DNA of 64,000 nucleotides from an uncultured Pedosphaera sp. GTDB lineage: Bacteria > Verrucomicrobiota > Verrucomicrobiia > Limisphaerales > Pedosphaeraceae. Location: contig CAIXFN010000082.1 in the NCBI GenBank assembly GCA_903918755.1, forward strand, positions 62,001 through 126,000. The letters run 5' to 3'. A program made the translations under genes and the position numbers. Positions 56,942-64,000 of this stretch are shown piece after piece. The notes under the pieces were generated by a model. It was not told where the DNA came from and ran no database searches. It was given only the letters and a program-made list of their open reading frames with translations. Each line of letters begins with the position of its first letter. Position 1 is the stretch's first letter.

Positions 56942-58033
56942 TCAGATGGAATAATTGATGGGCAGACTTTCCGCGAAGACTTTAACGGTTTTCAATTCGA
57001 CGTAAACGGTTTCACCCGTGCGGGGTTGCAGTTCGTGAAATTGCTCGCGACTTAACTGCACGGTGAACCAGCCGCCACCATCCAACCGCTCCAATTCGAG
57101 ATTGGCCAGCGGGCCGGCGGCATGGCAGCGCACCACGCGGGCGGGCAAAGTGCTTTGCCCGGAGGCCGAGCGCGTGACCCGAATGTCATGCGGCCGTACA
57201 AACGCCACCGCGTCGGTATCCTCCGCCCCGGATTTTTCCGTGAGGGCAAAGGCGGTTTCGCCGATCACCACGGAATCATCCTTGATCCGGCCGCTGAAGA
57301 GATTCACGTTCCCGAGGAAGTCGTAAACGAAGGAGGACGCGGGGCGGTCGTAAATTTCATCGGGGGTGCCGATCTGTTCAATCCGGCCCGCCCGAAGAAT
57401 GGCCACGCGGTCGGCCACCTCCAGCGCCTCTTCCTGGTCGTGAGTGACGAACAACGTGGTGACGTGAATCTCATCATGCAATTGCCGGAGCCAGCGACGC
57501 AGATCCTTGCGCACCTTGGCATCCAGCGCTCCAAAGGGTTCATCGAGCAGAAGGACTTTCGGTTCCACCGCCAGCGCGCGCGCCAGGGCCACCCGCTGGC
57601 GTTGGCCGCCGGAAAGCTGGCTGGGAAACCGGGGGCCGAGCGGTTCCATTTGGATGAGGCGAAGCAGCTTTTCCACCCGGGCGCGGATCTCCTTTTCCGG
57701 CGGACGGGTTGTCTTGGGGCGGACGCGGAGTCCGAAGGCAATGTTCTCGAACACGCTCATGTGCCGGAACAAGGCGTAATGCTGGAAGGCAAAACCCGCC
57801 TTGCGCTCGCTGGCCGGGATGGTGGTGACATCCTCGCCATAGAAGAGGATCTGGGACTCCTGCGGGTTGTCCGGAAATTCCAGGCCGGCGATCATCCGCA
57901 ACAACGTGGTTTTGCCGGACCCCGATGGTCCCAGCAGCGCGACCAGTTCACCCGACTCGACCTTGAGGCTGACGCGGTCAAGGGCGGTGAAAGCGCCGAA
58001 TTGTTTAATCGCGTTCTTTACTTCTACACTCAT
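56942..58033 (-). CDS. cysA: Sulfate/thiosulfate ABC transporter ATP-binding protein
   Basis: 363 residues. Walker [10 protein letters not shown] (35-43), signature [15 protein letters not shown] (about 140), Walker [14 protein letters not shown] and the switch His (THDQEEALE). The C-terminal extension of about 120 residues is the TOBE-like domain of CysA ([11 protein letters not shown]). It powers sulfate import with CysT and CysW. Its ATG overlaps the cysW stop by 4 bases (ATGA), so they are translated together. Confidence 0.93.
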   Translation of the reverse strand: MSVEVKNAIKQFGAFTALDRVSLKVESGELVALLGPSGSGKTTLLRMIAGLEFPDNPQESQILFYGEDVTTIPASERKAGFAFQHYALFRHMSVFENIAFGLRVRPKTTRPPEKEIRARVEKLLRLIQMEPLGPRFPSQLSGGQRQRVALARALAVEPKVLLLDEPFGALDAKVRKDLRRWLRQLHDEIHVTTLFVTHDQEEALEVADRVAILRAGRIEQIGTPDEIYDRPASSFVYDFLGNVNLFSGRIKDDSVVIGETAFALTEKSGAEDTDAVAFVRPHDIRVTRSASGQSTLPARVVRCHAAGPLANLELERLDGGGWFTVQLSREQFHELQPRTGETVYVELKTVKVFAESLPINYSI

Positions 58034-58953
58034 GAGGAGATCTCCGTTTCGTCTTGCCGGGCGTTCTGATATTCCACCCAGGTCTTCAGGCCGAGCGTGA
58101 TCAGCGCGAGGAACGCGAGCAGCGAGGCGACGGCAAAGGCACCCGTGAAATTGTAATCATCATACAGCGCTTCAATGTGGAGGGGGATGGTATTGGTCTG
58201 GCCGCGGATTTTTCCGCTCACCACCGAAACGGCGCCAAATTCGCCCATGGCGCGGGCATTGCACAGGATCACCCCATAGATGAGCGCCCATTTGATGTTT
58301 GGCAGCGTCACGCGAAAAAAAGTTTGCCACCCGCTGGCGCCCAAAACGCGCGCGGCTTCCTCCTCGTTACGGCCCTGCGCCTGCATGAGCGGAATGAGTT
58401 CGCGGGCCACGAAGGGAACCGTGACAAAAATGGTGGCCAGGACAATTCCGGGCACCGCAAAAATGACCTTGAAGTTTTGTTCATCCAGCCAATGGGCGAG
58501 CCAGGGAAACCAGGGATGCTCGGCGTTGACATACAGACCCAGCCAGCCTTGCGCTCCGAAAACCAGGACGTAGATCAATCCGGCAATGACCGGAGAAATT
58601 GAAAACGGGAGATCGATCAACGTCAGCAGCAAGTTCTTGCCCCGGAAATCAAATTTGGCGATGGCCCAGGCCGCCGCCACCCCGAAAACGCAGTTCAAGG
58701 GCACGGCGATGCCGGTAGCCAGGAGCGTGAGTTTAATGGCGGACCAGGTCAGCGGATCGGTAAGGCTTTTGAAATAAAAGCCGATCCCCTTGGCGAAGGC
58801 CTGGGTAAAGACAAAGGCCAGGGGCAGGAAGAGGAAAAACGCCAGGAAAGAGAGCGCCAGGCTGATCAGCAATCGCCGGACCCACACCGGTTCAGTGTTT
58901 AACTGCCGGCGGGGCTCGCGGGGAGGATGAAAGGTGGTGGCCGCCGGCGTCAT
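58030..58953 (-). CDS. cysW: Sulfate ABC transporter permease CysW
   Basis: 307 residues from the ATG at 58953, which overlaps the cysT stop as ATGA; an in-frame upstream start at 58989 would overlap cysT by 40 bases and is less likely. Six hydrophobic helices and the permease-ATPase coupling motif [23 protein letters not shown] (about 195-217) mark it as the inner-membrane permease. It pairs with CysT to form the channel. Confidence 0.9.
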   Translation of the reverse strand: MTPAATTFHPPREPRRQLNTEPVWVRRLLISLALSFLAFFLFLPLAFVFTQAFAKGIGFYFKSLTDPLTWSAIKLTLLATGIAVPLNCVFGVAAAWAIAKFDFRGKNLLLTLIDLPFSISPVIAGLIYVLVFGAQGWLGLYVNAEHPWFPWLAHWLDEQNFKVIFAVPGIVLATIFVTVPFVARELIPLMQAQGRNEEEAARVLGASGWQTFFRVTLPNIKWALIYGVILCNARAMGEFGAVSVVSGKIRGQTNTIPLHIEALYDDYNFTGAFAVASLLAFLALITLGLKTWVEYQNARQDETEISS

Positions 58954-59801
58954 GCGAGGTTGGTCGTGTTGTAGCGGTTCGTCCACCATTGCAGGATGTT
59001 AATTCCGAGCAGCAAAACAAAGGAGGAGACCAGCATCACTACGGCGATGGCGGTGGCTTTGGCGTAATCGAACATGTCCAACTCCGCCATGATGATGACC
59101 GGGGTGATCTGGGTTTTCATGGGGATATTCCCGGCAATGAAAATCACGGAACCGTATTCCCCCAAAGCCCGGGCAAAGGCGAGGGCAAATCCAGTGAGCA
59201 GGGCGGGTGCAAGCATCGGCAAAATCACCCGCCAAAACACCTGCCAGCGGTTCGCTCCCAGACTGGTGGCGGCTTCTTCCAGTTCCGGTTCGAGATCCTC
59301 CAGCACCGGTTGGACGGTGCGCACGATGAAGGGCAGGCCGATAAACGTGAGCGCGACAAAAATGCCGAGTTGCGAATTGGCCGCGTGGATCCCCAGCGGG
59401 GTGAGGAACCGCCCAATCCAACCGCTTTGCGCATAAAGCGTGGCCAGGGTGATGCCAGCCACAGCGGTGGGAAGGGCAAAGGGCAGGTCCACCATGGCAT
59501 CCACGATCCGTTTGCCAAAAAATTCATAACGGACCAGCACCCAGGCGACAATCAGGCCAAAAAAAGCATTGGCCAGGGCGGCGAGGAAGGAAGTGCCAAA
59601 CGTCAGGCGATAAGACGCCAGGGCCGTGGGCATGGTGACGGTGTCCCAGAATTGTGACCAACTGAGCGTGCTCGTCTTCCAAAAAACCGCGGACAAGGGG
59701 ATGAGCACAATGAGGCCAAGGTAAAAGAGCGTGAAGCCGAGGCTCAGATTAAAGCCCGGCAGCACACCGGTTCTTTGGGAACGGAATGGGTTTATGGCCA
59801 C
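58950..59801 (-). CDS. cysT: Sulfate ABC transporter permease CysT (CysU)
   Basis: 283 residues with six membrane helices. The coupling EAA motif [23 protein letters not shown] is at about 175-197, and the CysT-typical [15 protein letters not shown] is at about 108-122. Inner-membrane partner of CysW. It follows the M14 peptidase gene by 18 bases on the same strand, within the same operon. Confidence 0.9.
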   Translation of the reverse strand: MAINPFRSQRTGVLPGFNLSLGFTLFYLGLIVLIPLSAVFWKTSTLSWSQFWDTVTMPTALASYRLTFGTSFLAALANAFFGLIVAWVLVRYEFFGKRIVDAMVDLPFALPTAVAGITLATLYAQSGWIGRFLTPLGIHAANSQLGIFVALTFIGLPFIVRTVQPVLEDLEPELEEAATSLGANRWQVFWRVILPMLAPALLTGFALAFARALGEYGSVIFIAGNIPMKTQITPVIIMAELDMFDYAKATAIAVVMLVSSFVLLLGINILQWWTNRYNTTNLA

Positions 59802-59819
59802 GAGTTGTGAGTCTAACTA

Positions 59820-60644
59820 CTACAAGTTCGGGGCGTAAGCGATGAATTTTTGGTATTCCGCCAGAATTGTCTGCAGCGCGGCGATGAACGCGAATTGCTT
59901 CAAGTATTCCGGGGCGGCGGCGGGAGTCTCCAGAATGATTTCGAAGGGGCGGGGGCGAAGTTTTGGCGGAGCGCCCAGAATGCCTTCGTAGCCGGTGCGA
60001 ATGACGCCGTTGCGGGCGGCGAAGCCATCGATCACGGGGCGCTCATCGCGGGGCAAAAACTTTTCGGCCGCCGCCAGGGCGGGGACGATCAGGTTCCGTG
60101 TCAACATGGCCCCGCGGGCGAAACCGTAAAAGCCGTGGCTCGTGTCGTCGGTGTGCAGGGAAATGATTCCTTCAAACGCGCGGGTGCGGAGTTCCGCTTC
60201 GAGCAGCCGCACCTCGGGTTCGGTGGAGTTGCGCCAGAATTCCCGGTTCAAATCCCGCCCGCCGCGGGAAGCCCGGGTGTGGTCTTCAAAACCGGTCGGA
60301 TTGCACAACGGATACAGGGAAAGGTGATAGCCCGTGGCCAATTCCGGATGGGTTTCGAGAGCCTGTACAAACTGAATCAGGGCGTGAACCCCCTCGGGTT
60401 CATCGCCATGGACACCGGCGAAAATGCCCACATGGATGGGGGTGCCGCCGCCCTGAGGCCCCACAAAAAGATAGCGGGGTAGGTAATAGGGCTCGCCGTC
60501 CGACTCAAAACGTCCGGCATGGCTGGCCACGAGGTTGGAGGAAACTCCGGCCAGTCGCTCCAAAGGGGCGAGCAGTTCGCCAATATCCCGGCGTGCTGGC
60601 TGCGACCGCGAGACGATGGCTTTGGTGGTCGTGGTAATATTCAT
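59820..60644 (-). CDS. M14-family metallopeptidase (AstE/aspartoacylase-like)
   Basis: 274 residues. The zinc ligands are visible: H79 and E82 in FAGVHGDEPEG and H164 in SLHTDDT. RGGRDLNREFW (about 127-137) supplies the substrate-binding Arg/Asn, and IILETP (about 236-241) gives the catalytic Glu. The domain is a complete carboxypeptidase A-like fold of the succinylglutamate desuccinylase/aspartoacylase type. It has no signal peptide, so it is likely cytoplasmic. It sits between the sulfate-binding protein and CysT, an unexpected place. A role in releasing sulfur amino acids from peptides or amides is a guess. Confidence 0.8.
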   Translation of the reverse strand: MNITTTTKAIVSRSQPARRDIGELLAPLERLAGVSSNLVASHAGRFESDGEPYYLPRYLFVGPQGGGTPIHVGIFAGVHGDEPEGVHALIQFVQALETHPELATGYHLSLYPLCNPTGFEDHTRASRGGRDLNREFWRNSTEPEVRLLEAELRTRAFEGIISLHTDDTSHGFYGFARGAMLTRNLIVPALAAAEKFLPRDERPVIDGFAARNGVIRTGYEGILGAPPKLRPRPFEIILETPAAAPEYLKQFAFIAALQTILAEYQKFIAYAPNL

Positions 60645-60688
60645 GGTGTTCTAGTGGGAGTGGGGGTGGCCGGGATGCGGGTCAGGAA

Positions 60689-61705
60689 TCAAGGATGATA
60701 GATCTGGTCAAACACTCCGCCATCGGCGAAGTGGGTCTTCTGTGCCTTGGCCCACCCGCCAAACACCTGATCGATGGTGACGAGTTCCACGGCGGTGAAT
60801 TGCGCGGCGAACTTGGCGGCGGCCTTGGCGTTGCGGGGACGGTAAAAATGTTTGCCGGCAAGTTCCTGGCCTTCGTCCGAATACAGATACTCCAAATAGG
60901 CCTGCGCGACCGCGGTGGTGCCACGGCGCTTGGTGGTCCGTTCCACCACCGCGACCGGTGGTTCCGCCAGGATGCTCTGATGAGGGGTGACGATTTCGTA
61001 GCCGGCGCTGTTGAATTCCTTCAGCACCAAATGCGCTTCGTTTTCCCAGGTCAGCAGCACATCGCCGATTTCCCGTTGGGCAAAAGTGACGGTCGCCCCC
61101 CGGGCTCCCGGGTCGAGCACCGGCACGTTTTGGTAAAGTTTTTTGATAAACACCTTGGCCGCGACATCGTCCTGGTGATTTTGGCCCAACGCATAGGCGT
61201 AAGCTGCCAGATAGGCCCAGCGGGCTCCGCCAGAAGTTTTGGGGTTGGGCACCACCACTTTCACGCCGGTTTTCACCAGATCTTCCCAATCCTTGATTCC
61301 CTTGGGGTTACCTTTGCGCACCAGAAACACGATGGTGGAGGTGTAGGGGGAGCTGTTATTCGGCAGCTTCTTTTGCCAGTCGGCCGGGAGAAGGCGACTT
61401 TGGGTCGCAATGGCGTCAATGTCGAAAGCCAGTCCCAAGGTTACGACGTCCGCTTCGAGGCCATTCACCACCGATTGCGCCTGCTTGCCCGAGCCCCCGT
61501 GGGATTGGGAAATGCTGACCTCGTCCCCCGTCTTGGCTTTCCAATAGCGGATGAAAGCGGCGTTGTATTCGGTATAGAACTCCCGGGTGGGATCGTAGGA
61601 AACGTTGAGGAGTTTGATTTCCTTGGCGGAGGCGGCAATTGGTGGAGCGGTGACAGCGAGCGCCACCAAGCAAATTGTGAGGAACCGTTGGACTGGTTTA
61701 TTCAT
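60689..61705 (-). CDS. sbp: Periplasmic sulfate-binding protein
   Basis: 338 residues with a signal peptide (hydrophobic 8-26, AASAKEI). Family hallmarks are [13 protein letters not shown] at the mature N-terminus, [40 protein letters not shown] and a C-terminal TIDQVFGGW. It binds sulfate in the periplasm and hands it to CysTWA. First gene of the operon, 136 nt downstream of the predicted transcription start. Confidence 0.93.
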   Translation of the reverse strand: MNKPVQRFLTICLVALAVTAPPIAASAKEIKLLNVSYDPTREFYTEYNAAFIRYWKAKTGDEVSISQSHGGSGKQAQSVVNGLEADVVTLGLAFDIDAIATQSRLLPADWQKKLPNNSSPYTSTIVFLVRKGNPKGIKDWEDLVKTGVKVVVPNPKTSGGARWAYLAAYAYALGQNHQDDVAAKVFIKKLYQNVPVLDPGARGATVTFAQREIGDVLLTWENEAHLVLKEFNSAGYEIVTPHQSILAEPPVAVVERTTKRRGTTAVAQAYLEYLYSDEGQELAGKHFYRPRNAKAAAKFAAQFTAVELVTIDQVFGGWAKAQKTHFADGGVFDQIYHP

Positions 61706-61848
61706 TTTTGGGTGTCGCAGTTAAGATGCGACCAGCGAAGTCGTTATTTAGTTCAAAACAAAATTTTTCAATTGGCCGAAAGCGCAGTCGCGCTGCCCGG
61801 GCAGCTCATCCCTAATTCGTTGTTTAATGTACTACTCATCATGTCGTT

Positions 61849-61876
61849 ATTATCCAGCAAGTTCAAAGGATGTCAA
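61849..61876 (-). promoter_or_regulatory. Predicted sigma-70 promoter of the sulfate operon
   Basis: On the minus strand TTGACA (61876-61871) and GATAAT (61854-61849) are separated by 16 bases, 6/6 and 5/6 matches to consensus. It lies just 17 bases past the Rrf2 regulator stop, leaving a leader of about 135 nt before the sbp ATG at 61705. This leader is AT-rich and could hold a regulatory site. Confidence 0.7.
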
Positions 61877-61893
61877 CCGGGAATTGCAAAAAA

Positions 61894-62355
61894 TTAAATT
61901 CCTTCGCCGCCGGTAAATTCCGGGGAGACCTCCTGGCGGGAGACCGGTAAGCCGGCGGCCACTTCCGCCAGCGTGGCGTTGTCCATCAAATGGGCGATAT
62001 AATTGCGAGCGTCCAGAAAGACGCGACGGAAGCGGCAAACGGATTCCTGCGAGCAGCGCTGGTAGCCTTTGACGGAAACGCAACCGATGGGTGCAAGGAT
62101 GCCGTCAAAATGCCGGACGATCTCGCCCATGGTGATTTTGGCGGGGTTTTTGGCCAGGCGATACCCCCCGCGAATGCCCGCAACGCTATCCACCCAGCCC
62201 TGGGATTTCAGCGCCAGCATGATTTGCTCCAGGAAACGCTTGGAAACGTCATTGCGCCGGGCCAATTCCCGGATGGGGATCGGGGCGCCGCCATAGTGAT
62301 CCACCAGCGTAAAGATGGCCCGTAACGCATAATCGGTTTTCTTCGAAACTCGCAT
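61894..62355 (-). CDS. Rrf2 family transcriptional regulator (IscR/CymR-like)
   Basis: 153 residues. Winged helix-turn-helix at about 8-85 (MRVSKKTDYALRAIF, ELARRNDVSKRFLEQIM, GIRGGYRLAK). Three Cys at 92, 101 and 107 are spaced like the Fe-S cluster ligands of IscR, so it may sense Fe-S or sulfur status. It lies immediately upstream of the sulfate operon, same strand, so it is the natural candidate regulator of that operon (inference); CymR is a known sulfur-metabolism regulator of this family. Confidence 0.85.
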   Translation of the reverse strand: MRVSKKTDYALRAIFTLVDHYGGAPIPIRELARRNDVSKRFLEQIMLALKSQGWVDSVAGIRGGYRLAKNPAKITMGEIVRHFDGILAPIGCVSVKGYQRCSQESVCRFRRVFLDARNYIAHLMDNATLAEVAAGLPVSRQEVSPEFTGGEGI

Positions 62356-62371
62356 TTGGCAATCACGATAT

Positions 62372-62389
62372 ACCGGATTGATATTCGGT
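62372..62389. promoter_or_regulatory. Imperfect palindrome upstream of the Rrf2 gene
   Basis: ACCGGAT and ATTCGGT (62372-62378 and 62383-62389) form an imperfect inverted repeat 17 bases before the regulator's ATG at 62355, at the position expected for an autoregulatory operator. No second copy was found at the sulfate promoter, so the assignment is weak. Confidence 0.35.
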
Positions 62390-62488
62390 CAACCCCACAA
62401 TCCTGCTGGCGGGCCGTGGTATTGCAAATTGAATAAGCTGCATCAATTATTAGTCAGAATCATTGCATTACCATTATCTTCATTAATT

Positions 62489-64000
62489 ATGCGCCAAGAA
62501 CCATTCCGCCTTCACCGTTCGTCGGCCAATGCCCTCCGATTAGGGGCAACCTTTTTGGTGGTCGCTTGCCTGGGTGGCAGCTATGCCCGGGCGGCTGAAG
62601 CAATCTTGTTTGCGATGCCGGCGACAAACGGGGTGTGGCTGGGGAAATCGCCCGCTCCGGCTCCGGGGGAAGCCGGTAAAATCCTCACGAATTGGTCGGC
62701 CGTTCTGGCGGAAGCGCGCGCCGCACGAGGGCAATTGCCGCCGAATTCAACCGTGACCATCCAAGTGCGCGGGGGGCGCTATGCGCTGACCGAGCCGCTC
62801 CAGTTGTATCCGGAGGATTCCGGCTTGAGCCTGGTGGCCTACCCGAATGAAGTTCCGGTCTTCAGTGGCGGGCGGCGGATCACGGGGTGGCGGGCGATGC
62901 CGGGAAAGCCGGGTTGGTGGGAAACGGAGATTCCGGCAGTGCGGCAGGGGAAATTCAACTTTCGCTCACTTTTCGTCAATGGTCTCCGGGCGCAACGGGC
63001 ACGGACGCCGAATGAAGGATTCCTGCGGATCGATGGCGACAGCCCCCAACAACATCCCGCAGCGCTGCATTTTCATCCGGGTGACATCCAGCCGCAATGG
63101 GCTGCGGCGGGGGATGTGGAAGTGGTGGCATTACTGGCCTGGTCGGATTTCCGCATGTTCATCCGGGGAATCGATGAGACCTAGCACATCGCCACGCTTT
63201 CCACGAATCCGCACTCCTCCAACCGCGAGAAAGACGCGCGCTATTACATCGAAAATGCGGCCGACGCGCTCGATGTTCCCGGCGAATGGTACCTGGATCG
63301 CCCGGCGGGAATGCTTCGTTACATCGCCCGCAGCGGGGAGTTTCCGGACCGGTGCGAGGTCATCGCCCCCGTGCTCGCGGAGTTGGTGGTTTTGCAGGGT
63401 GATCTCGCCGCCCAAAAGCCGGTCACGCACGTGACTTTGCGCGGCTTGACCTTCAGTCATTCGGACTGGACGCAACCCGCGGAGGGCTATGCGGATCCGC
63501 AGGCAGCCGTGGCCATCCACGGTGACCTGCGGGCGGAAGCGGCGACCGATTGTGTGATTGAGAATTGCAGTTTCACCCATCTAGCAGGCTACGGAATTGA
63601 ACTCGGACGAGGCTGTCAGCGCGACCGGATCAGCGGCTGCGAGCTTTCCGATCTGGGCGCGGGCGGTATCCGGGTGGGTGAGCAGGGACCGCGGACGATT
63701 CCGTTCGAACTCAACCACAGCCACACCATTACGGACAATCACATTCATGATGCGGGCCGCGTGTACGCCGCGGGCGTGGGGATTTTCATCCTCCAAAGCG
63801 GCACCAATCAGGTGGCGCACAATGAGGTGGACCACATGTTTTACACCGGGGTATCGGTGGGATGGAACTGGGGATATCAAGAGACCCCCTGCCGGGAAAA
63901 CATTGTGGAATTCAATCATTTGCACGATATCGGCCAGGCGATGCTCAGCGACATGGGGGCAGTTTACACCCTCGGAATCCAGCACGGGACCATCATCCGG
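62489..64000 (+). pseudogene. Right-handed beta-helix protein with in-frame TAG, partial
   Basis: From the ATG at 62489 the frame encodes a signal peptide (ALRLGATFLVVACLGG) and an N-terminal region (VQVRGGRYALTEPLQLYPEDSG) to FIRGIDET, where a TAG occurs at 63182-63184. The same frame continues without further stops to the window edge, with clear homologous-looking sequence: HIATLSTNPHSSNREKDAR, then beta-helix coils (VTLRGLTFSHSDW, CVIENCSFTHLAGYGIELG). The family is the secreted parallel beta-helix proteins likely to act on polysaccharide. The single nonsense codon marks it as a disrupted gene or a sequencing error. It runs off the right edge. Confidence 0.8.

Overview
The window is high-GC, densely coded bacterial chromosome, most likely from Verrucomicrobiota (a Pedosphaera/Limisphaerales-like lineage of the PVC superphylum). 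The basis is its gene families: a DUF1549/DUF1553 plus DUF1501 pair, a PVC-type heme-binding dehydrogenase with HEAT repeats, three scattered [16 protein letters not shown]-type pseudopilins, TIGR03067-like secreted proteins, an ECF sigma factor fused to a membrane-anchored C-terminal region, and a LexA operator resembling the verrucomicrobial type. This is inference from families; no rRNA is present.

Layout. 1-3059: end of a lipoprotein, a REP-like hairpin, the sigma factor fusion and a hairpin-rich gap. 3060-9167 (mostly minus strand): a SorAB-like sulfite dehydrogenase pair, a secreted esterase, a secreted CBM-like protein, a small c-type cytochrome, then (plus strand) a Cys-bearing small membrane protein and an outer-membrane barrel. 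9201-12546: a pseudopilin, a redoxin/cytochrome c/copper monooxygenase fusion and a cupin. 12649-17676: the standout, a two-gene SOS mutagenesis cassette of a LexA-family repressor followed by a 1462-residue natural fusion of an apparently active Y-family polymerase (DinB-like) to a DnaE-type replicative/error-prone polymerase. A TGCTC-N4-GAGCA palindrome overlaps the lexA start. 17910-21150: a divergent restriction-modification-like pair (zinc-ribbon methyltransferase and PD-(D/E)xK nuclease).

21329-27375: a TIGR03067-like protein, tRNA-Lys(CTT) with terminator, RmlA plus an SDR, a B12-binding radical SAM protein and a TPR membrane protein. 27456-40584: the DUF1501 and DUF1549/1553 pair, a Gly/Pro-rich secreted protein, a DPP-IV-like peptidase, two pseudopilins, a GNAT acetyltransferase, the PVC dehydrogenase and an ankyrin protein. 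40720-44521: a sugar-catabolism cluster (GntR regulator, Gfo/Idh oxidoreductase, TIM-barrel isomerase, DeoC aldolase). 44571-56912: a membrane protein, an SGNH hydrolase, a large secreted protein with an internal 205-residue duplication, a propeller-type histidine kinase with a NarL-type response regulator, CsbD and a PQQ-propeller protein.

56942-62355: a sulfate uptake operon (Sbp, M14-family metallopeptidase, CysT, CysW, CysA) with a recognisable sigma-70 promoter and an adjacent Rrf2/IscR-like regulator. The window ends in a right-handed beta-helix gene with an in-frame TAG. Functionally the window mixes SOS-inducible translesion synthesis, DNA restriction, sulfur acquisition and oxidation, sugar catabolism and a large secreted repertoire typical of a free-living polysaccharide-degrading Verrucomicrobiota bacterium.
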